Assembly: GCA_016183945.1 (NCBI GenBank)
Contig: JACPDP010000029.1
Location: 1-64,000, forward strand
Reading direction: 5' to 3'
Length of the DNA: 64,000 nucleotides
Origin: Magnetospirillum sp.
Lineage (GTDB): Bacteria > Pseudomonadota > Alphaproteobacteria > Rhodospirillales > Magnetospirillaceae
Shown: positions 7,692-18,200 of the stretch, piece by piece
Layout: the number at the start of each line of letters is the position of its first letter
Numbering within the stretch: the stretch's first letter is position 1
Position numbers and translations under genes: made by a program
The notes under the pieces: model-generated
Database searches by the model: none
What the model was told of the DNA's origin: nothing
What the model saw: the letters and a program-made list of their open reading frames with translations, nothing else

Positions 7692-8183
7692 CTATGCCGC
7701 CGCCCGGCTGTCGAGGTAGCGGCGGGTGAGGTCGGGGATGCGGTCGGCCAGCCAGGCCGCCATGTCCGTCTTCTCGCGCGCCATGTCCTCGAACAGGGTG
7801 CTGAGGGTCGGCTCGTTTTCGTGATCGGCGGCGGCGGCCAAGGCGCGGAAGTTGGCGATCTCCCAGTTCTCGTAGGCCAGCGTCGAGGTCGCCTGCTTGA
7901 CGACCTCGTCGTCGCTGATGCCGGCCAGCAGCGCCTGGGCCTGGCCGGCGATGCGGACCAGGGTGTCCTTGACGGTGGAGCTGTCGGAGCCCAGCGCCTT
8001 CAACTGGCTGTCGATGCGCTCGGTCTGCCGCTTGGTCAGCTCGATCTGCTCCTGATATTTCTGCTTGAGGTCGGGATAGGCGCCGAGGTGGTCGACCTGG
8101 TGCTCCAGGTTGTCCACCGAGGCGCGTTCCATGGCGTGCGCGTCGCGCAGCCAGTCGATGAGGATTTCCCGGGTGTCGGCCAT
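7692..8183 (-). CDS. DUF892 (YciE/YciF) ferritin-like protein
   Basis: A 163-residue, mostly helical protein. It begins MADTREILIDWLRDAHAMERASVDNLEHQ and continues with the paired-helix E/H-rich pattern of DUF892, a ferritin-like diiron family linked to stress response. The potential metal ligands are Glu and His residues in AHAME, LEHQ and YENWEIANF. A strong ribosome binding site (AGGAGGAGCAC) sets the ATG at 8183, rather than an upstream ATG at 8222. It is convergent with tupA. Its biochemical activity is unknown; a role in oxidative or osmotic stress is inferred from the family. Confidence 0.85.
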   Translation of the reverse strand: MADTREILIDWLRDAHAMERASVDNLEHQVDHLGAYPDLKQKYQEQIELTKRQTERIDSQLKALGSDSSTVKDTLVRIAGQAQALLAGISDDEVVKQATSTLAYENWEIANFRALAAAADHENEPTLSTLFEDMAREKTDMAAWLADRIPDLTRRYLDSRAAA

Positions 8184-8226
8184 GTGCTCCTCCTGTGAAG
8201 TCATACCCGCAGCAACAGGCATCCCC

Positions 8227-9024
8227 TCACCGGAGTTCGCACAGCACCCGGAAACCGATGTTGTAGCTCCACACCGCGGCGCCGTTGCGGGCGCGCGCCG
8301 CCGGCCGCGACATGGGGGCGAAGTAGTACCATGAGCCGCCCTTGATCACCCGGTCGGTGCAGGCGGCGCCCTCCGGCGGGGCGGTGTGGTTGGGCGTCCA
8401 GCAGTCGGCGGTCCACTCCCAGACATTGCCGGCCATGTCGTAGAGGCCCCACGGATTGGCGGGGAAGCTGGCGGCGGGGCGGCTGCCATAGACCTCGTGG
8501 CTACCCGCGCCGAAGCAGTTGCGGCAGTTGGCGTTGCCGCTTCCCGCCTCGGTGCCCCAGGGGTAGGCGGTGGTGGTGCCGGCGCGGGCGGCGTATTCCC
8601 ACTCGGCCTCGGTGGGCAGGCGGCAACTCAGCCCGGCCCTGCGTCCCACCCACTCGGCGTAGCGGCGGGCATCGTCCCAGGTGATGTTGATGATCGGCCG
8701 CCTGGCCCTGCCCCAGCCGTGGTCGTCGGCAACAGGGCGGCAGGCCTGCGCCTCGACGCAGCGGTCCCAGTCGTCGAAGGTGACCTCGGTGCGGCCCAGC
8801 GCGAAGGGGCGGGGGATGCCGATCTCCATCTCCGGCGTCTCGTTTTTCGAGAAACCGGTGTCATCGCCCATGGTGAATCGCCCGGCCGGGACCACCACCA
8901 TGGCCGGACACCCGGGGCAGGGACTCAGGGGGCGCGGCACCTCGGCGGCGACGGTTGAAATGCCCAGCAGAAACCACCCGACAAAGCCCCACCGGGCGCA
9001 AAAAATAGTTAAAATTTTCAGCAT
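8227..9024 (-). CDS. Exported SUMF1/FGE-like protein without catalytic cysteines
   Basis: A 265-residue protein with a hydrophobic signal segment (residues 3-27, ending VAA) and a full formylglycine-generating-enzyme (SUMF1) fold. Family marks are VPAGRFTMG, ETP..E, EVTFDDWDRC, LPTEAEWEYAARAG, WGLYDMAGNVWEWTADC, VIKGGSW and NIGFRVLCEL. The segment that holds the two active-site cysteines of true FGE (C-x4-C after the GGS) reads GGSWYYFAPMSRPAARAR and has none, so it is unlikely to oxidise sulfatase cysteines. Such proteins often act as binding or accessory factors. It is divergent from the giant adhesin gene, with a palindrome between them. Confidence 0.85.
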   Translation of the reverse strand: MLKILTIFCARWGFVGWFLLGISTVAAEVPRPLSPCPGCPAMVVVPAGRFTMGDDTGFSKNETPEMEIGIPRPFALGRTEVTFDDWDRCVEAQACRPVADDHGWGRARRPIINITWDDARRYAEWVGRRAGLSCRLPTEAEWEYAARAGTTTAYPWGTEAGSGNANCRNCFGAGSHEVYGSRPAASFPANPWGLYDMAGNVWEWTADCWTPNHTAPPEGAACTDRVIKGGSWYYFAPMSRPAARARNGAAVWSYNIGFRVLCELR

Positions 9025-9025
9025 A

Positions 9026-9043
9026 CTAGGGTGTTTCCCCTAG
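9026..9043. promoter_or_regulatory. Palindrome in the divergent SUMF1-like/giant gene spacer
   Basis: CTAGGG at 9026-9031 and CCCTAG at 9038-9043 form a perfect 6+6 palindrome around TGTTTC. It lies directly upstream of the SUMF1-like ATG, next to an AT-rich stretch at about 9000-9025, and about 165 bp before the chosen start of the giant gene. It could be an operator; no known consensus is recognised. Confidence 0.4.
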
Positions 9044-9205
9044 GGCGTGACCGGGAAATTTAGGCGGTTGCGCCTCGTGGATTTTTATACTCCGAAAGTT
9101 GGGATTCTGATAGCATCGGCGTGGGTCGGAGTGCCTGGTCGGAGGCTTTCGCTGTTCCCCGAACCCTCTTCCGAATCTGTACGGCTATTACAGCTGGGGG
9201 CTCGC

Positions 9206-12200
9206 GTGGCGTCACAAGATGCGATCGGCAAAGTCGAAACCCTTGCCGGGACGGTCGGCGTAACCCACGCGGACGGTTCGCGGGGGACCCTGGAAGCGGG
9301 TGCGCCGGTCTTCGAGGGCGATCAGCTGCGCACGGAAATCGGCGGCTCGGTCGGTCTGACCTTCGCGGACGGCACCACCTTCGCGCTGGGTGAGAAGGGC
9401 CGCCTGACGCTGGACGAGATGGTCTACGACCCCGGCTCCAAGCAGGGCCAGGCGGTGCTGTCGGTGGACAAGGGCGCCTTCACCCTGGTCAGCGGCGAGA
9501 TCTCCAAGACCAGCCCCGACGCGCTGACCATCAAGACGCCGACCATGACGGTGGGCATCCGCGGCACCTCGCTGACCTCCGACGGCCGGACCATGGCGCT
9601 GATGAGCGAGCGGGGCGGGGTCACCGGCGAGTTGTCCATCCGTACCGCCTCGGGCCAGTCCATCACCGTCAACCAGGCCGGCGCCGGCGTGTCGCTGAGC
9701 CCCTCGGGCAGCCTGACCCCGGTCAACCTCACTCCCGCCCAGATCGCCCAGGTGGGCGGCAACTCCATGGCGGCCCTGCCCAACTTCTCCGGGGCGCTGA
9801 GCAACGCCTATTCGGGGGCCGCGTCGAGCGCCGCCGCCGCCGCCGCCGCCGCCCAGGCCCTGCAGACGCCGCCCAAGCCGCCCGAGCCGCAGAAGTCGCC
9901 GACCGCCGAGCAGATTGTGAAGGCCAAGGAGGTCGTCGCCTCCATCGCCGAGAAGCTGGTGGAAATCCAGCAGGTGGTGACGCAGAAGGTCGGCGAGCTG
10001 AAGCAAAAGATCGAGCAGGACATTAAGAAAGAGGAAGATCACGCTCGGCATTTTGTCGAAGAGGTGCGCAAGCTCGCCGACGACGCCGGCCGCGACGCCC
10101 AGCGTCAGGCGCAGGAGGACGTCGGCGTCCGCCTCGCCATCGAGAATCTGCATCGCCTGGCCGCCGAGGAAGCGGCGGGCCGGGCGCATGCCGCCTACGA
10201 CGCCGCCAAGGCGCTCTACGACCAGATCGCCGGCAAGGTCACCGAGGTGATGACGGCCAAGGTGGCCGGCGACGACGCCACCGTCACCCTGCGCCTGGCC
10301 GACATCACCACCCTCAAGTCCGGCATCGCCGGTTATCTCGCCGTCGCCCAGACCGCCGCCGCCGACGCCCATCTCGCCGGGCAGGGCTACGGCTCGGCCG
10401 CCGCCGCCATGCTGTCGGCCGACAGCTATGTCAGCCAGACCAGCGCGCTGAACACCGGCGCCACCACCTCGTTGAGCCAGGCGCAGTACATCGCCGACAA
10501 CGGCATCGACCAGGCGGTGTCGGACTGGCTGTCGGGCGCGGCGCAGGATTCCTATGACGAAGCCGCCGCGCTGGTGACGTCGCGGGAGACCACCGCCACC
10601 GCCAAGGCCGGGCTGGTCACCGACAAGGCCGCCGAGCTGAAGGACGCCGAGGGCGAGCGCGACACCGCCTATATCGACTGGAAGACCAAGGAAGCCGTCG
10701 CCCAGACCTACGAATCCGCCGCCGACGAGGCCAAGGTCACCCGCGACGCCGCCGACCTGCTGCATACCGCGGCCACCACCCTGAAGGGGCTGGCGACGAC
10801 GCTGTCGGCCGAGGTGGCGACCATCGCCGATACGCCGTCGCAGCTCGCCATCGAGACCGCGCTGACCCATGCCGAGGCCCTGGAGGCGGCGACGCGGGCC
10901 AGCGGCGACAGCACCATCCAGGCCACCGCCGACCTCGTCCATGAGGTGGTCAACATCCTGCAGGACGCCCGCGCCTTCTATGTGCTGGACGAAGTTCCCG
11001 ACTCGGCGACGCTGCAGTCCATGTCGGTGCTGACCAGCCAGGCGCTGGCCCAGTTCGGCACCCTCGACGACTACTTCGACACCATCGAGACGCTGTGGTC
11101 GAATACCTATACCAGCCTGTACGACGACCCCACCTCCACCGACGACGCGGTGGGCAAGCGGGCGCTGTCCGCCGCCGCCTATGACACCTATGTGGACGAC
11201 CAGGGCGTCGTCGACGATCTGAACGCCGATCTTTACGGCAGCGGCGGGCTGTACGACCAGGCCCACAGCGCCTATGACGCGCTGGGCGCGGCGCAGGGCG
11301 ACCTCGCGTCGGCGGCGGCCTATCTGCTGGTGTCGGAATCGGCCGCCGAGGCGAAATTCCACGCCGATCTGGTCAACGCCCTGGATGACGTGTCCGCCTA
11401 TGCCGCCGAGGCCGCCGACCGGGCCGCCGAGGCCAAGACCGAGGCCGACGACGCGCGCGTCAGCGCCACCCTGGCGGAAACCGCGGCCGCTCAGCACGAC
11501 GTCGCCACCGCCGAAAGCGCCCGAGATGACGCCATCGCCGCCGCCAACCGTGCCCATGCCAAGTATCTGCTGGCCCAGACCGCCTATGAGAACGCCGCCA
11601 CCGCCGCCGCCACGGCGCAGAGTGCCGCCGACAACGCCGACCGCTGGTCGGTGACGCGGGGCGACACCACCTCGCTGAACACCGCCGCCCAGGCCAAGCT
11701 GTCCGAGGCGTCCAAGGCGATGGCCTCCGCCGCCGCGCAGGACTCCACCGCCGCCAAATGGGTCGATGCCGCCACCCAATGGGCGGTGGACGCGGCCGGC
11801 GAAGGTGCCGCCTCCGGTGCCGCCAAGCTGGCGGCCGAAGCCGCCGACGCCGCGGCCGATGCCGCCGCCGTGGCCGCCTCGAAGCAGAAGGCCTCGGCGG
11901 CGTCCGACGCCGCCTCGGCCCAGTCGAGCAAGGCGTCGCTGGCCGCCACCGAGGCCGCCACCGCGGCGGTGCAGGACACCGATCTCAGCGATGCGGTGGA
12001 CCAGGCCGAGGCCACCGCCATCGCCAATCTGGCGGCCCTGGCGTCGCAGAAGGCCGCCGACGCGGCGACGGCCTACGCCACCATCGGTGCCGCCACCACC
12101 GCCGCCGACGCCGCCGTCGCGGCGACCCTGGCCGCCAGCCTCGCCGCCGACGCGGTGGCCGCCGCCGACAGTGCCCGCAGCCGTGCCGACACCCTGATCG

Positions 12201-15200
12201 AGAAAATGGGCGGACAGTTGGCCACCGCCGCCGAGGCTCAATACGCCACCGCGAACGCCGCCGCGAACGCCGCCGCCGGTCACCGCCTTGCCGCCGAGGC
12301 CGCCCGGCTGGCCGAGGACGCCGTCACCGCCCGCACCGAAGCGGACGCCGCCGCCACCGAGTCCGACAATGCCGAGGCCGCCCGTCTGGCCGCCAAGGCT
12401 TACGCCGGCCGCGCCGAGACGGTGGGTCTCAAGTCCCATGCCGGGCAGGTCGCGGCGGGAGACATCGTCGCCAGCACCGCCAACGCCACCACGGCGGGTG
12501 GGGCCGGCGCCGACCTGGTGATCGGTACCGGCGGCGCCGAGGCCCTGTCGGGCGGGGTGGCGGCCGATACCTTCCGCTTCACCGCCGCCAACAAGTCGCC
12601 CTCGACGGCGATGGACACCATTGCCGATTTCGTCTCGGGCACCGACAGACTCGAGTTCGAGGGCATGGCCGGCGTCACCTACGACGCCAGCCCCTACACC
12701 TACACCACCTCGGTCAACGCCACGGTCGATGCCATCAAGAATGCCGGCACGGTCGCCAACGAGATCGTGTTCTTCAGCGACGGCACCGACGGCTATCTCT
12801 ACGTCAAGGGCGTGGGGACCGGCGCCACAGGCTATGACGACACCCTGATCAAACTGAGCGGCGCAACCACCGCGCCGGTGCTGGGCTCGGTGGTGATCGG
12901 CGGCGGGGCACAGAGCGGTACCGGCGCCGCCGACGTGCTGAGCGGCGGCATCGGCATCGACACCCTGATCGGTGGCGCGGGCGCCGACACCCTGACCGGC
13001 GGCTCCGGTGCCGACGTGTTCCGCTACACCGCCAAGACGGAGTCCAACACCGGCGGCATGGACGTCGTCACCGATTTCCAGACCGGCGTCGACAAGCTTC
13101 AATTCACCGGCATGGCCGGGGTTGCCTACAGCAACACCGCCTACACCTATGCCGGCACCCTGGCCGAGACCATCACCGCCATCCGCGCCGACGCCGCCAC
13201 CGCCAACACGGTCGTCTGGTTCACCGACGGCGCCAGCGGCTACGTCTATGTGCATGGGGCCGGCAGCGGCACCGACTTCGACGGCAGCTTGGTCAAACTG
13301 GCCGACATGTCGCCGGCCGCCCTGGCGGCGCAATTCGCCAATCTGGCCGCCGACGAGGCCTCGCGCGTCAAGCGCGATGCCGACGCCGCCGAGGGCTCCG
13401 CCGCCGCCGCCGAGTCGGCCAAGGCGCTGTCCGACGCCCAGACTCTGGCGGCGGAACAGGCCGCCGCCGCCGACGCCGCTGCGGCCCAGGCCGCCGCCGA
13501 CGCCCGCGAAGCGGCCCAGGCGCGCGCCGACGACTACGCCACCCAGAAGACCCTGGCGGAGAGCAACGCCTACGACGCCGCTCACGCCTTCCGGCTCGAG
13601 GCCGAGGCGGCGCTGACCGCCGCCACCGCCGCCGCCACCGCGGCGCAGAAGGCCGCCACCAACGCCCAGTCCGCCGAGGCGCAGACCCAGGCCGACCTCG
13701 CCGCCGCCGAGGCCGCCAAGGCCGGCGCCGCCCTGGCCGCCGCGGCCGACGCCTCCGCCGGTCACGGCACCGCCGCCGCCCTCGAAGTGGTGGCCGCTTC
13801 GGCCGCCTCCACCGCCGCCGCCAAGAAGGCCGGCCAGGCCGCCGCCTCGGCGACGGTGGCGCAGGATTCGTCGGGCGCCGCCACCGCGTGGCGCAACGGT
13901 TCCGCCATTGACGACCGTATCGCCGCCGAGGCCGCCGAGGCCGCCGCCGCCACCAATCTCGCCAACGCCAAAACCGCCTATAACACCGCCGCCGCCGACC
14001 AGAGCACCGCCGAGGCGGCCCTGTTGCAGACCCAGATCGACAAGGCCACCGCGGCGGCATCCTTGGCCTCGCGTACCACCGCCTACAACGACTCCGTCAC
14101 CGCCTACGCCAGTTCGGCCGGTGAGGATGCGGCGGTGCGGGCCGCCTGGGCCTCGGCCCGCGACAACGCCGAAAGCGCCATGAACAGCGCCCAGAGCGCC
14201 TATGATCGCGCCGCCGCCGCCGAGACCGCGGCGCAGAGCGCCTACGATCTCGCCACCGCCACCGCCAGCAAGTCGGCCACCTCGCTGAGCGCCGCCCAGC
14301 AGGCCCTCACCGAAGCCGCTGCGGCGACCGGCTACCAGCAGCAATACGAACTGTCGTCGGAAGCCGCCGCCCAGGCCCAGGCAGACTCCGCCCTGACCAC
14401 CGCGCTGGAGGATGTCAACGCCGCGTTGACGACAGCCGAGGACGAGGTGGCGTTGGCGCAGGCGGGGGCCACCGATGCCGCCTTCTATGCCGCTCAGGCG
14501 AATTTCAACTACACCACTGTCACCAGCGCGGTGACATCGGCGTTGCAAGCCAAAACCGATGCCGCCGCCGCGCTGACCGCGGCCGAGGCGGCGCTGGACG
14601 ATGCCGAAGCGGCCGAGGCGGTTGCCTACGCCAATACGCTGGCGGTCGACGATGGGTCCACCGCGCTCAACGAACCGGCGACGTTCGCCTTGGGCCAGAC
14701 GCAAGCCAAGGACGCCGCCACCAACGCCTATGCCGCGGCTCAGGCGGTGACGGCGCAGATCCAGGCGCTGCGCGATCAGGTGGCGGAGCAGGCCAAACTG
14801 GCGGAAGCCCAGTATGTGTTGGCGCAGCAGTCCAAGGGCGAGGCCGACACCTATCAGGCCAAGCTGTCGGGCAACCTGACCGACGCCGCCCTGGCCTCGG
14901 AGACGGCGGTCGGCGGCAAGTTGGGCACCGTCGGCGTTGACACGCTGGTCGGCAATGGCGTCGACGAGATGCTGGTGGGCGGCGGCGGGGCGGATTCGCT
15001 GACCGGTGACGGCGGCGCCGACACCTTCCGCTTCACCTCGGCCACCGACTCGCCGTCCTCGGCGCCCGACACCATCACCGACTTCACCTCGGGGACCGAT
15101 TTCATCCAGTTCAAGGGCGCGGCGGGGCTGACCTACAGCACGACGGCGTTCACCTACACCGGCGCTTCGGTCACCGCCACGGTCACCGCCATCCGGGCGG

Positions 15201-18200
15201 CCTCGGCCAACAACGTGGTTCGCTTCTTCACCGACGGAACCGACGGCTACCTCTATGTCAAGGGCGCCGGCACCGGCACCAGCTTCGACGACACCCTGAT
15301 CAAGCTGAGCGGCAAGACCACCGCCCCGGCCGCCGCCTCCATCGTGGTCGGCGAGGGCGGCCTCAAGAGCGGCGCCATCAAGGCCGATTCCGATGCCGCC
15401 TTCGCCTCGGACGTCGCCGCCGCCGCCGCCACCGCCGCCGACACGGCCACAGATACGCTGGAGACCGGCATCGGGTCCCGGCAGACCGTCGACGCCGCTG
15501 CCCACCTGCACGGCGTTGCCGACTTCATGTCGCAACGCGTGGTGGATGCGCGTGCCGCCACCACCCATGCCGGCGAGAGGGCGGCCGCGGCTGCCACCGC
15601 CAAGGGGAATGCCGATGATCAGCTGACCCTCGCGCAGACCGACGACGCCGCCGTGCAGGCGGTGAAGAATAACGCCGGTGCAACCGCCGGCCAGATCAGC
15701 CAGGCCCTCGACGACGCCCAGGCCGCCACCGCCGCCGCCACCGCCGCCGCCGACTACGCCAAGACGGCGGCCAGTGCCGCCGCCACCGCCGCCGCCGACT
15801 TCACCACGGTCAAGCAGGTCAAGGCCGAATACGACCAGGTGGTGGCGCGCTGGGCCGACAAGCTGACCGCCGACGCCGCGGTGGGGGACGGTAGCAGCGG
15901 TGCCGTCGAGGCTGCCGCCGACGCCGCCGCCAAGGTCGCCGCGGCCCAGGCCGCGTACAATACCGATAACGGCCTGGTGGCCACCAACACCGCCAAGGTG
16001 GCGGCCGCTCACGCCGCCTACGACGCGGTTTCGGCCACCAGCCCGGACGGCGAGGCGGTGGCCACCGCCAAGGCGGCGTGGGATGCGGCGGAAACCGCGC
16101 TGGCCAAGGCACAGACGGCGCTGGCCTCGGCCAGCAGCACCCTGACCTCGGCGCTCACCCAGAACACCGCCGCGCAGAACGCCCTCAAGGCGGCGCAGGC
16201 GGCGCAAGGCGCGCTCAACGACTGGACCGGCAAGGCCACCTTCAACGGCGGCGGCAGCGCCGACACCTATGCCGGCAGCTCCATCGACGACCGCGTCATC
16301 GGCGGCGGCGGGGCCGACACGCTGACCGGCGGCAGCGGTGGCGACCTGTTCCGCTACACGGCGGCCTCCGATTCCACCGCGGCGGCGATGGACCGCATCA
16401 CCGATTTCACCTCGGGCACGGACAAGATCCAGTTCGAGAATGCCGCCGGGCTGTCCTACAGCACCACCGCCTATACCTTTTCGTCCACCGGCGCCGACGT
16501 GGCGGCCAAGCTGGCCAACACCATCACCGCCGTTCGGGCCGACGGCACCGTCGCCAACAAGATCGTGTTCTTCACCGACGGCACCGACGGCTACGTCTAC
16601 GTCAACGGCGCCGGTACCGGTACCGGAACCAACTACGACGAGACGCTGATCAAGCTGACCAACGTGCGCGCGCTGCCGGCGGCCTCGTCCATCGTCATCG
16701 GCGGCGGCGCCATCACCGGCGATGCGGATGGCAATGCCCTGACCGGCAGCGCCGTCGGCGACACGCTGGTGGGAGCGGCGGGGGCGGATACCCTGACCGG
16801 CGGCGACGGCAAGGACGTGTTCCGCTACACCGCCAACGGCCAGTCGACCGCCGCGTCCATGGACGTCATCGCCGACTTCGTCTCGGGCACCGACAAGATC
16901 GATCTACAGGGCATCGCCGGCATCACCTACAGCACGACGCCGTTCGCCTGGAACACCTCGGTGGCGGCTACCATCGGCGACATCGACGCCGCCGCCCTCG
17001 CCACGCCGGCCACCTACGACAACCGCATCTATTTCTTCACCGGCGGTGGGCACGGCTATCTCTACGTCAAGGGTACCGGCTCGGCCGGCAGCACCAGCCA
17101 CGACGGCACGGTGATCAAGCTGCAAGGGGTCACCAGCGCGCCGACCGGCAGCAGCTTCTTCGCCAACTGGTCGACGCTGACCAACCAGGAGACCGCGGCC
17201 CAGGCCGCCCTGGCGCAGCAGTATTTGACCGCGGCCGACAAGGCCGACGCCGAAGTCGTGCGCCTGGCCGGTGGCGCCGGCGCCCTGGTGCAGACCTCGC
17301 TCACCTCTGCCGAGAGCGCCTATGCCGACATCGCCAACCGCCAGGCCGAGGCCGAGGCGGCGCAGGTGCGTGCCACCATCGCCACCCGCACCGACGCTTT
17401 CTCGGACACCGTCGCCGCCGATGCCACCAGCGCCTCGGACAATGCCAAGCTGACCGCCGCCCAGTTGGTGCTGGCCAAGGCGGCTGCCGACAATGCGGCC
17501 GGAGCCTTGGCCGACGGCCTGGCTCAGAGTGTCATCGACGGCTATGTGACCGCCGCCGATGTCGCCTACGCCGCCGCGGTGGCCAAGAAGGATCTGGCGG
17601 TGGCGGCGGCCGGCGACGCGGCGGCCAAGGCGGCGGCGGCCCGGGCGGTCGCCTCGGCGTCGAGTTCGGTCAACGTGCTCGCCGGCACCGGTGCCGCCGA
17701 TACCTTGAGCGGCGCCAACGGCACCGTGGACATCCTGGTGGGTGGGGCCGGGGGCGACAGTCTGACCGGCGGCACCGGCGCCGACTATTATCGCTACACC
17801 GGCGCCGGCCAGTCGACCCAGTCGGCCACCGACACCATCGTGGGCTTCGAGAACGCCACCGATAAAATTCAGCTGGTGGGCATGGCCGGGGTCGGCACCA
17901 CGCCGACCGCCAATGGCTCGTTCGGCTCGGTGGCCCTTGCGGTGAGTGACATCACCACCAACGGCGCCAACAACCAGGTGCATTTCTTCACCGTCGGCGC
18001 CGACGGCTATGTCTATGTCAAGGGCGCCGGCACCGGCACCAGCTTCGACGGCACCCTGGTCAAGCTGGCCGGCATCGGCTCGGCCCCCGACGCGGCCACC
18101 TTCGTCACCACCGGCCAGACCGGGGTGGCCGACCTGACCGGCGGCGCCGGCATCGACATCGTGGTCGGCACCGGCGGGGCCGACACCCTGTCGGGCGGCG

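Noticed and set aside
9047..9205. Upstream extension of the giant gene to GTG 9047
   Set aside because: Codon use is AT-rich at third positions and contains rare codons unlike the gene, and no domain is present; it looks like leader DNA.
9212..16207. A 2,331-codon open frame on the minus strand
   Set aside because: It mirrors the GCC-rich repeat code of the giant gene; its translation is low-complexity Gly/Arg/His and has no domain.
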